This document shows, in pieces, positions 18,283-24,674 of a DNA stretch of 64,000 nt. This DNA is from Microbacterium gallinarum (GTDB taxonomy: Bacteria > Actinomycetota > Actinomycetes > Actinomycetales > Microbacteriaceae). Positions within the stretch are counted from its first letter, which is position 1, and each line of letters starts with the position of its first letter. The notes below the pieces were generated by a model. It saw nothing but the letters and a program-made list of their open reading frames with translations, was not told where the DNA came from and made no database searches. The stretch spans positions 888,304 to 952,303 of the forward strand of contig NZ_JACSPM010000001.1 of assembly GCF_014837165.1 (NCBI RefSeq), given 5' to 3'. A program made the translations under genes and the position numbers.

Positions 18283-18917
18283 GATCGTCCTAACTTCAGT
18301 GACTCGAGGATGTTCGTGAGCGCGTTGTGCAGGTGCACGTGCGTGGCGTGCGCGGCCAGATCGGCGTCGCGCGCAGCGATGGCCGACGCGATCAGGCGGT
18401 GCTCGGCGGCCGAGACCGCGAGCCGGTCGGGATTGTCGCGCGCAAGACGCCGGACCCGCACGAGGTGAGTGCGCACCGTCTTGAGCGCCGCGGTGAGGTA
18501 CTCGTTGGCGACCGATTCGTCGAGGCGGCGGTCGAACCGGGCGATGAGGGCGTAGTAGGCGTCAGGACCGGCGACGCCGGCGACGTCGGTGCGCGCGAAC
18601 TCGTCGGCGAGGTCGGCGAAGGCCGCGGCATCCCCCCGCTCGGCGGCGAGCCGGGCAGCGGACTCCTCCAGCGCGCGGCGCACCTCGAAGATCTCGCGGA
18701 TGTCCCCGGCGTCGATCGGCGTGACGACGGTGACGCGCGGCGACTGCTGGGCGACGAGCCCGTCGGCGACGAGGCGCCCGAGCGCCTCCCGCAGCGGCGT
18801 GCGGCTGACGCCGAGACGAGCGGCCTGCTCGACCTCGCCGAGCACCGCACCGGGCGGCAGAGCGCCGTTCTGGATCTCGTCGAGGAGGGTCGCGTACGCC
18901 CGGTCACTTGCCCGCAT
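18279..18917 (-). CDS. GntR-family regulator (FCD subfamily), likely controlling the prp operon
   Basis: 212 residues from [18 protein letters not shown]; the frame extends upstream but this ATG begins the winged helix and is preceded by GAGGAGG. The N-terminal wHTH (residues 1-70) has the GntR signature [30 protein letters not shown]; the FCD ligand domain (about 80-205) contains [18 protein letters not shown] and metal-site-type His residues ([21 protein letters not shown]). It overlaps prpD by 4 nt. Two TGTATACA-like sites lie just upstream and are its probable operators; the ligand may be 2-methylcitrate or propionyl-CoA, which is inference. Confidence 0.92.
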   Translation of the reverse strand: MRASDRAYATLLDEIQNGALPPGAVLGEVEQAARLGVSRTPLREALGRLVADGLVAQQSPRVTVVTPIDAGDIREIFEVRRALEESAARLAAERGDAAAFADLADEFARTDVAGVAGPDAYYALIARFDRRLDESVANEYLTAALKTVRTHLVRVRRLARDNPDRLAVSAAEHRLIASAIAARDADLAAHATHVHLHNALTNILESLKLGRS

Positions 18918-18950
18918 CGTCCGCACCTCCTCGTTCACAACTCGACCCAG

Positions 18951-18958
18951 TGTATACA
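18951..18958. promoter_or_regulatory. TGTATACA, candidate GntR autoregulatory operator 1
   Basis: A perfect 8-bp palindrome 33 bp upstream of the gntR ATG. FCD-type GntR proteins usually bind short symmetric sites with a GT-N-AC core, which this matches. A near-identical site lies 52 bp further upstream (five helical turns). Confidence 0.55.
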
Positions 18959-19002
18959 TAAGGCGATAGAAGGGCGAGCGGATGCCGCATCTCCGGCCCA
19001 TT

Positions 19003-19010
19003 CGTATACA
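19003..19010. promoter_or_regulatory. CGTATACA, candidate GntR operator 2
   Basis: Seven of eight bases match TGTATACA; the flanks (TTC before, TAGAG after) differ from the first site. It lies midway between gntR and the divergent ABC transporter gene, so it might also influence the transporter promoter. Confidence 0.45.
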
Positions 19011-19037
19011 TAGAGCCCCGCCGAGCGGCAGGTCACA

Positions 19038-19063
19038 GTGAAGACAATTCACAAATTCGTGAA
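19038..19063. promoter_or_regulatory. Alternating GTGAA/TTCAC array, candidate operator of the ABC exporter
   Basis: GTGAA (19038-19042), TTCAC (19048-19052) and GTGAA (19059-19063) are spaced 10 and 11 bp apart, so all face one side of the helix, forming overlapping inverted repeats. The array ends 19 nt before the ABC ATPase ATG. The MarR-like regulator downstream (21680-22153) is the obvious candidate binder. Confidence 0.45.
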
Positions 19064-19082
19064 ATGGGTGTAGCTTCCCGGC

Positions 19083-20042
19083 ATGACCACAGTCATTCGC
19101 ACGAGCGGACTCACCAAGCACTACGGTCGCGTCCACGCCCTCGACGGTCTCGACCTGCAGGTCGACGAGGGGCAGGTCCACGGCTTCCTCGGACCCAACG
19201 GCGCCGGCAAGTCCACGACGATCCGCATCCTCCTCGGGCTCGCACGGGCCACCGGCGGAGAGGCCACCGTCTTCGGCGCCGACCCCTGGCGCGAGGCCGT
19301 CCGCCTCCACCGCCGCGTCGCGTACGTGCCGGGCGATGTCAGCGTCTGGCCCAACCTGTCGGGGGGCGAGGCGATCGACCTCCTGGCTCGGCTGAGGGGC
19401 GCGACACGACACGATGCGACGTATCGCGCGGAGCGCGCGCGACTGATCGAGGCCTTCCAGTTCGACCCGCGCAAGAAGGGCCGCACGTACTCGAAGGGCA
19501 ACCGGCAGAAGGTCGCGCTCATCGCCGCCTTCGCGGTCGCGGCAGACCTCTACATCTTCGACGAGCCCACGAGCGGCCTGGATCCGCTCATGGATGTGAT
19601 GTTCCGTCGAGAGATCGCCCGCGTGCGCGCAGCCGGAGCGACGGTGCTCCTGTCGAGCCACATCCTCTCGGAGGTCGAGCAGCTCTGCGACCGCGTCTCG
19701 ATCATCCGCGCAGGACGGATCGTCGAGTCCGGCACCCTCGCCGAGCTGCGCCACCTCACCCGCACCGAGATCTCGTTCGACGCAGCGGATGCCTCGGCCG
19801 CGATCGGCATCGCCGGCGCGAACGACGTGGCGGCCGAGGACGGGAGGGTCCGGTTCACGATCGACAGCGCAGCCGTGGCATCCGCCCTACCCGAGCTGGC
19901 TCACCGCAACGCCGTCGGACTGCGTATCGCACCGCCGTCGCTCGAGGAGCTGTTCCTCCGTCACTACGGCGACGAGCTCGGAAGCGCGACCCCATCGGCC
20001 CCCGCGCGGGTGCGGGGCACCCAGCTCGAGGACGCGCAATGA
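19083..20042 (+). CDS. ABC transporter ATP-binding protein (drug-exporter type)
   Basis: 319 residues. It is a DrrA-like ATPase energising the permease encoded next. Walker A GPNGAGKST at about residues 39-47, a signature replaced by the variant YSKGNRQKV (~139) where LSGGQ is usual, Walker B ADLYIFDEPTSGLDPL (~160-175), and the H-loop LSSHIL. The variant KGNRQK signature is typical of this antibiotic-exporter ATPase branch. It overlaps the permease start by 4 nt (ATGA). No ribosome-binding site is obvious and the ATG is close to a possible promoter, so the transcript may be leaderless. Confidence 0.92.
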   Translation: MTTVIRTSGLTKHYGRVHALDGLDLQVDEGQVHGFLGPNGAGKSTTIRILLGLARATGGEATVFGADPWREAVRLHRRVAYVPGDVSVWPNLSGGEAIDLLARLRGATRHDATYRAERARLIEAFQFDPRKKGRTYSKGNRQKVALIAAFAVAADLYIFDEPTSGLDPLMDVMFRREIARVRAAGATVLLSSHILSEVEQLCDRVSIIRAGRIVESGTLAELRHLTRTEISFDAADASAAIGIAGANDVAAEDGRVRFTIDSAAVASALPELAHRNAVGLRIAPPSLEELFLRHYGDELGSATPSAPARVRGTQLEDAQ

Positions 20043-21658
20043 GCGGATTCTGGGCGCTGCTGCGGCTGCGTGCACGGCGGGACGCCGTGCAGGTGTCGAT
20101 CTGGACTCTGGCGGTCCTGATCCTGGCGTACGGGTCGAGCGTCGGCGTCGCCGAGAACTTCGGAAGCCTCGAGGAGCGCACCTCGCTGCTCTCGCTCGCC
20201 CTGGCGAACCCGGTCATCCTGCTGTTCCGCGGGCTGCCCTCGGGCACCGCCGAGGGTGCGTTCATCGTGTTCCTCGTGCTTCCCTTCCTGGCGATGCTCG
20301 CCGCGCTCATGGCGGCGTTCCTCGCGGTGCGCCACAGCCGTGCCGATGAGGAGTCGGGTCGCGCCGACATGGTCGCCGCGACGCGCGCCGGCCGCAGGGT
20401 GCCCTTCGCCGCCACCCTCGTCCACGGCATCATCGCCTGTCTCCTCCTCGGAGCAGCCGGTGCCCTCGGACTGGTGCTGAGCGGGCTCGCCCCCGCAGGC
20501 AGCCTGATGACCGGCGCGGCGATCACGGCCACGGGACTGGTGTTCCTCGCGGTGGGTCTCGTGGCCGCGCAGCTGTTCCACAGCTCCCGGGCAGCCAACT
20601 CGCTCACCGTCTCGCTGCTCGTGGCGTCCTTCATCATCGGGGGCGTGGGCAACGCACTGGGCACGCCCGACTCCACGCTCACCCGCATGACGAGCAGTGG
20701 CCTCGCCTGGGTGTCTCCGTTCGTCTGGGCCGAGAACAGCCGGCCCTTCGCCGACGACGACATCCGCCCCCTGCTGCTCGCCGCGGCCGTGACCGTCGCC
20801 CTGGCCGGACTGGCGCTGGCCATGCAGGCGTCGCGCGACGTGGGATCCGGGGTGCTGCCCGCGCGCCGCGCGAAGGCTCAGGCCGGACCGCTGCTGTCCG
20901 GCTCCGTGGGGCTGGCATGGCGCCTGAGCGCCGGATCCCTGGTCGCGTGGACGCTCGGCAGCGCGGTGGTGGGGGCGCTCTCGACCTCGCTGGCAACTGT
21001 GGTCGAAGAGGTGGGCACCGAGAACCCGTCGGTGCAGGCGATCCTCGAGCGACTCGCCGCTCAAGGATCCATGGATCAGGGGCTGCTCGTGACGTTCTTC
21101 GTCATGGCGGGTGTACTCGCAGCGTGCTTCGGCGTCCAGACCGTGCAGCGCGCCCGGCAGGAGGAGACGCACGGCACGGCCGAGGCGGCACTCGCGACGC
21201 CGCTCGCCCGCGAGCGCTGGCTGGGCGCGTTCCTGCTCGTCGCTCTCCTCGGCATCCTCGTCATCACAGGCGCCGCGGTCGCCGGGGCGGGGATCGCACT
21301 GGCGGCGACGGACGGAGACGGGTCACTGCTCGCCGACGCCCTGGTGGTCGCCGCCGGTCAGACGCTCGCGGCCGCGGTGTTCGCCACGCTCACCGCGCTC
21401 ATCTTCGCCCTGGCCCCGAGACTGACCATCCCGCTGAGCTGGGGGCTCGTCCTCGTGGCGGCGTGCCTCGCGCTGTTCGGGACGATCTTCGGGATCGACG
21501 AGGACATCGTCGCGCTGTCGCCGTTCGCGGCCGTACCCCTGCCCTCGGGCGACGGCGTCGACGGGAACGGCGTGCTGTGGCTGGTGACTGCGGCCGCGGT
21601 CGGGGCCGTCGCATCCGTCGTGCTCATGCGCCGCCGGGACCTTGCGCCGGGAGGATAG
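20039..21658 (+). CDS. ABC-2 permease, polyketide-antibiotic exporter type
   Basis: 539 residues starting MSGFWALLRLRARRDAVQVS; the start overlaps the ATPase stop. About 12 hydrophobic segments are arranged as two similar halves (first ~25-270, second ~300-530), as in TnrB3-like exporters linked to tetronasin and other polyether resistance. Landmarks include FGSLEERTSLLSLALANPVI near residue 45 and ADEESGRADMVAATRAGR after the second segment; the second half has a matching RARQEETHGTAEAALATPLAR. It probably exports a hydrophobic compound; the substrate is unknown. Confidence 0.9.
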   Translation: MSGFWALLRLRARRDAVQVSIWTLAVLILAYGSSVGVAENFGSLEERTSLLSLALANPVILLFRGLPSGTAEGAFIVFLVLPFLAMLAALMAAFLAVRHSRADEESGRADMVAATRAGRRVPFAATLVHGIIACLLLGAAGALGLVLSGLAPAGSLMTGAAITATGLVFLAVGLVAAQLFHSSRAANSLTVSLLVASFIIGGVGNALGTPDSTLTRMTSSGLAWVSPFVWAENSRPFADDDIRPLLLAAAVTVALAGLALAMQASRDVGSGVLPARRAKAQAGPLLSGSVGLAWRLSAGSLVAWTLGSAVVGALSTSLATVVEEVGTENPSVQAILERLAAQGSMDQGLLVTFFVMAGVLAACFGVQTVQRARQEETHGTAEAALATPLARERWLGAFLLVALLGILVITGAAVAGAGIALAATDGDGSLLADALVVAAGQTLAAAVFATLTALIFALAPRLTIPLSWGLVLVAACLALFGTIFGIDEDIVALSPFAAVPLPSGDGVDGNGVLWLVTAAAVGAVASVVLMRRRDLAPGG

Positions 21659-21679
21659 GTTCGAGACGGGAGGATCCGA

Positions 21680-22153
21680 ATGGGGGACGCACACGCGAAT
21701 GCCGCGCATCCGGGCGTCGAGGCGGCCGAGCAGGCGGCCGCGATGCTCGCCGCCGCCGGGATGCCGCGCATGCCGGCCCGGGTGATGATGGCGCTGGTCG
21801 GCTCACCCGACGAGGGGTACACCGCGGCTGAGCTCGCGGAGCGCCTCGGGGTGTCGGCTGCTGCCGTGTCGGGAGCCGTGCGCTACCTGATCTCGATGCG
21901 GCTGATCCAGCGCCTCTCGCGCCCGGGGGATCGCCGTGACCGCTACGACCTGGTCGACGACGCGTGGGGCGGCATGATCACATCGAACTCGCCTCTCTAT
22001 GCCGCGCTCGCGACTCAGATGGACCGCATCGCCGACGAGAACGCCGACGCCCCCGTATCCGTCGCGCGGGCTCGGGAGATCGCCGACTTCCTGCGCTATC
22101 TCACCCAGCGCATGCCCCAGCTCGTGGACGAGTGGCGGGCAGGGTCCGGGTAG
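21680..22153 (+). CDS. MarR/GbsR-like transcriptional regulator
   Basis: 157 residues. Winged-helix core at about residues 30-95 with the HTH YTAAELAERLGVSAAAVSGAVRYLISMRLI and wing [11 protein letters not shown], followed by helical dimerisation segments (MDRIADENADAP, DFLRYLTQRMPQLVDEW). This layout is typical of regulators paired with DrrAB-like exporters. It begins 21 nt after the permease stop, so it belongs to the same operon and is likely a ligand-responsive repressor acting on the GTGAA/TTCAC array at 19038-19063. Confidence 0.88.
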   Translation: MGDAHANAAHPGVEAAEQAAAMLAAAGMPRMPARVMMALVGSPDEGYTAAELAERLGVSAAAVSGAVRYLISMRLIQRLSRPGDRRDRYDLVDDAWGGMITSNSPLYAALATQMDRIADENADAPVSVARAREIADFLRYLTQRMPQLVDEWRAGSG

Positions 22154-22163
22154 CCTTGCCCGA

Positions 22164-22694
22164 GTGACCGACTTCCCCCGCTACATCGTTGCCACCGACG
22201 GCGCCTGCAAGGGCAACCCCGGACCGGCGGGCTGGGCGTGGGTCGGCGAGGACGGGCAGTGGGCGGCGGGGTCGATCCCGGTCGGCACCAACAACATCGG
22301 CGAGCTGATGGGGCTGCTCAAGGCCATCGAGGACCACCCCGATGTCGAGAACCTCGTGGTGCAGGCCGACTCGAAGTACGCCATCGACACCTACACGAAG
22401 TGGATGGACGGGCACCGCCGCCGCGGCTGGAAGACCTCGACCGGCGCGCCGACCAAGAACGTCGACCTGCTCGAGCAGCTCATCGCGGTGCGCGACGCCC
22501 GGCGCGCGACCGGCCTGCCCGACGTCGTGCTCGAGCACGTGCGCGGGCACTCGGGCCATGTGCTCAACGCCTGGGCCGACGAGCGCGCCGTGCGTGCATC
22601 CGAGCACGCGGCCAAGGGAGTTGCGAGCGCCTGGTCGTCGCTCGGTGCACAGGATCCGATCGACGTCTCAGTCGCACCGAAGAACGGGCGCTGA
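22164..22694 (+). CDS. rnhA: Ribonuclease H (type I)
   Basis: 176 residues from a GTG (22164), 10 nt after the MarR-like gene. It cleaves the RNA strand of RNA-DNA hybrids. The full catalytic set is visible: Asp12 (YIVATDGACKGNPG), Glu47 (NNIGELMGLL), Asp69 (VVQADSKYAID), His129 (VRGHSGH) and Asp139 (NAWADERA). The basic handle GHRRRGWKTSTGAPTKN is present at 83-99. A ~30-residue C-terminal tail extends beyond the RNase H fold, and its last 22 nt (including the stop) are duplicated 63 bp downstream. Confidence 0.95.
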   Translation: MTDFPRYIVATDGACKGNPGPAGWAWVGEDGQWAAGSIPVGTNNIGELMGLLKAIEDHPDVENLVVQADSKYAIDTYTKWMDGHRRRGWKTSTGAPTKNVDLLEQLIAVRDARRATGLPDVVLEHVRGHSGHVLNAWADERAVRASEHAAKGVASAWSSLGAQDPIDVSVAPKNGR

Positions 22695-22758
22695 CCGCGA
22701 CACGTCTCGTCCCGCTCCGCCCGCTCGAACGACCGGGCACCGAAGAACGGGCGCTGAC
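22674..22758. repeat. 22-bp direct repeat at the rnhA 3' end
   Basis: The 22-mer at 22674-22695 (ending APKNGR and the stop codon of rnhA) recurs exactly at 22737-22758. The 63-bp spacing indicates a small local duplication that placed a second copy of the gene end in the intergenic space before the convergent Nudix gene. Confidence 0.8.
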
Positions 22759-22766
22759 ACCAGCCC

Positions 22767-23243
22767 TCAGACCCCGGCCTCCGCGAGGTGGGCCTCCAGC
22801 GCGTCCAGGGCGGGGCGCTGGCCCTTGACGAGCTTCTCGCGCGCGTCGGGAAGCGGCATCCACTCCGCTCTGTCCACTTCGGGGAACGAGGCCGTCCGGC
22901 CCGACCGCGGTGGCCACTCGAGCTCGAACTCGCCGAACTCGAGCCCGTCGAGCGACAGTGCTGCGCCGTCGGCGACGAACACCGTGACGCGCTTTCCCGA
23001 CGAGTAGGCGAAGGTGCCGAGCTCGGCGTACGGGCCGTCCGGCGGGTCGATGCCGAGCTCCTCGCGGAACTCGCGCTGCGCCGCGTCGAGCGCCGGCTCG
23101 TCCCCTTCGTCGAACTCGCCCTTCGGGACCGACCAGGCGCCGGCGTCCTTCGAAGCCCAGTACGGCCCGCCCATGTGCGCGATGAGCACCTCGGGTTCGG
23201 GTCCGAGCCGGTAGAGGAGGATGCCGGCGCTGGTGGTCGCCAT
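22767..23243 (-). CDS. Nudix hydrolase
   Basis: 158 residues. It is a pyrophosphohydrolase of the Nudix fold. The Nudix box spans about residues 42-65 (GEFDEGDEPALDAAQ then REFREELGI); REFREELG matches the consensus exactly, while the spacing from the first Gly to the next Glu is one residue longer than GX5E. Upstream GAWSVPKGEF and the strand GILLYRLGPEPEVLIAHMGG are typical of MutT/DUF NUDIX proteins acting on nucleotide diphosphate derivatives. The ATG lies 3 nt after the aldo/keto reductase stop, giving a two-gene operon. Confidence 0.93.
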   Translation of the reverse strand: MATTSAGILLYRLGPEPEVLIAHMGGPYWASKDAGAWSVPKGEFDEGDEPALDAAQREFREELGIDPPDGPYAELGTFAYSSGKRVTVFVADGAALSLDGLEFGEFELEWPPRSGRTASFPEVDRAEWMPLPDAREKLVKGQRPALDALEAHLAEAGV

Positions 23244-23246
23244 GGC

Positions 23247-24260
23247 TCAGACGACGCGCGTCTTCGGCGACACCGTGTAGGTGTCCTCGGGGTCGTCGTA
23301 GACGGCGCCGGCGAGCGCGGTGTCGATCGCGGCCATCGTGTCGGCGTCGAGCACGACGCCCGAGGCCTTCACGGTGTCGGCGAGCTGCTCCGGGCGCGAC
23401 GCGCCGACCAGGGCCGAGGCGACGTTCTTGTTCTGCAGCACCCACGCGATCGCGAGCTGCGGCATCGTGAGCCCCGCCTGCTCGGCGATGGGCTTGAGCC
23501 GCTGCACGGCCTCGAGCACCTCGTCCCGCAGGAAGTCCTTGATGAACTGCGCGCCGCTCTTCTCGTCGGTGGCCCGTGAGCCCTCGGGCACCGGCCGGCC
23601 GGGCAGGTACTTGCCCGACAGCACGCCCTGCGCCATCGGCGACCAGACGATCTGCGAGATGCCGAGCTCCTGCGCCGCCGGCACGACCTTTCCCTCGATC
23701 ACGCGCCACAGCATCGAGTACTGGGGCTGATTGGAGATGAGCTGGATGCCGAGTCCCTTGGCGAGGGCGTGCCCCTCGCGCAGCTGCTCGGCCGTCCACT
23801 CCGAGACGCCGATGTACAGTGCCTTCCCCTGGCGGACGATGTCGGCGAACGCCTGGAACGTCTCCTCGAGCGGCGTCTCGTAGTCGAAGCGGTGAGCCTG
23901 GTAGAGGTCGACGTAGTCGGTGCCGAGCCGCGTCAGCGACCCGTTGATCGATTCCATGATGTGCTTGCGGCTCAGCCCGGTGTCGTTGGCCCCACGGGGT
24001 CCGGTCGGGAAGTACACCTTCGTGAAGATCTCGAGCGACTCGCGCCGGCGGCCGGCGAGCGCCTTGCCGAGCACGGTCTCGGCGGCGGTGTTGGCGTACA
24101 CGTCGGCGGTGTCGAATGTCGTGATGCCGGCATCCAGCGCCGCGTGCACCGTCTCGATGGCCGCCGTGTCGTCGACCTGCGATCCGTGCGTCACCCAGTT
24201 GCCGTAGGTGATCTCCGAGACCTTGAGACCGCTGTTGCCGAGATACCGATAGTTGACCAT
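23247..24260 (-). CDS. Aldo/keto reductase (Kv-beta/YghZ-like)
   Basis: 337 residues. It is an NADPH-dependent carbonyl reductase with the (alpha/beta)8 barrel. The catalytic tetrad is visible: Asp and Tyr in TTFDTADVYANTAAE (~48-62), Lys in LEIFTKVYFPTG (~80) and His in VDLYQAHRFD (~120). The signature LISNQPQYSMLWR and the cofactor segment SALVGASRPEQLADTVKASG mark the AKR6/AKR14-like branch (potassium-channel beta subunits, methylglyoxal reductase YghZ). Substrate unknown. It is first in the operon with the Nudix gene. Confidence 0.93.
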   Translation of the reverse strand: MVNYRYLGNSGLKVSEITYGNWVTHGSQVDDTAAIETVHAALDAGITTFDTADVYANTAAETVLGKALAGRRRESLEIFTKVYFPTGPRGANDTGLSRKHIMESINGSLTRLGTDYVDLYQAHRFDYETPLEETFQAFADIVRQGKALYIGVSEWTAEQLREGHALAKGLGIQLISNQPQYSMLWRVIEGKVVPAAQELGISQIVWSPMAQGVLSGKYLPGRPVPEGSRATDEKSGAQFIKDFLRDEVLEAVQRLKPIAEQAGLTMPQLAIAWVLQNKNVASALVGASRPEQLADTVKASGVVLDADTMAAIDTALAGAVYDDPEDTYTVSPKTRVV

Positions 24261-24449
24261 CAGACAACGCTATCGGCGGTGGGATGCCGCGGGGCCGGAT
24301 CGAACCGGACCGCGATGTCCGTCGGCGAACCTGTCCCCGGCTGCCGCCCATAGCGCTACCTGCGCGCGCAATGAGATAGTGACATCAGCACGACATCGCC
24401 CTCCGCGACGGCTCAGTGCCGGGAGGGGTTCACTGGGGAAGCGGGTCGC

Positions 24450-24674
24450 ATGGCAGCTCGCGTGACGACGTCTGACCTCGTCTCCCGCCTGCTCGCCGAG
24501 CAGGACGGGCAGAGGGGGCGTCCGCTGTGCACAGGCGGCCCCGCAGCCCATGCGGTTCACAGCGGGAAAGCGGATACTGTCCTCGGCGGACTCGGTGTCA
24601 CCGACGTCACCGGTCTCGTCGCCGCCGGCGACGCGACGACCCCTCGGTCCGCACACGAATCAGAGCCGTCATGA
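24450..24674 (+). CDS. Possible small ORF overlapping the C25-like gene start
   Basis: 74 residues from ATG to a TGA that overlaps the next gene's ATG by 4 nt (ATGA), the arrangement used by several real gene pairs here. A GGGGAAG lies about 8 nt upstream of the ATG. The product (MAARVTTSDLVSRLLAEQDG...) is soluble, has one Cys, and resembles nothing I recognise. Composition is weaker than neighbouring genes, so it may instead be the leader of the large downstream gene. The rest of the gap 24261-24449 shows no convincing gene or hairpin. Confidence 0.35.
   Translation: MAARVTTSDLVSRLLAEQDGQRGRPLCTGGPAAHAVHSGKADTVLGGLGVTDVTGLVAAGDATTPRSAHESEPS

Noticed and set aside
22767..23243. Nudix gene as inactive because the GX5E spacing is one residue long
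   Set aside because: The catalytic REFREELG part is perfect and small spacing variation is tolerated in the loop, so I treat it as a probable active enzyme.
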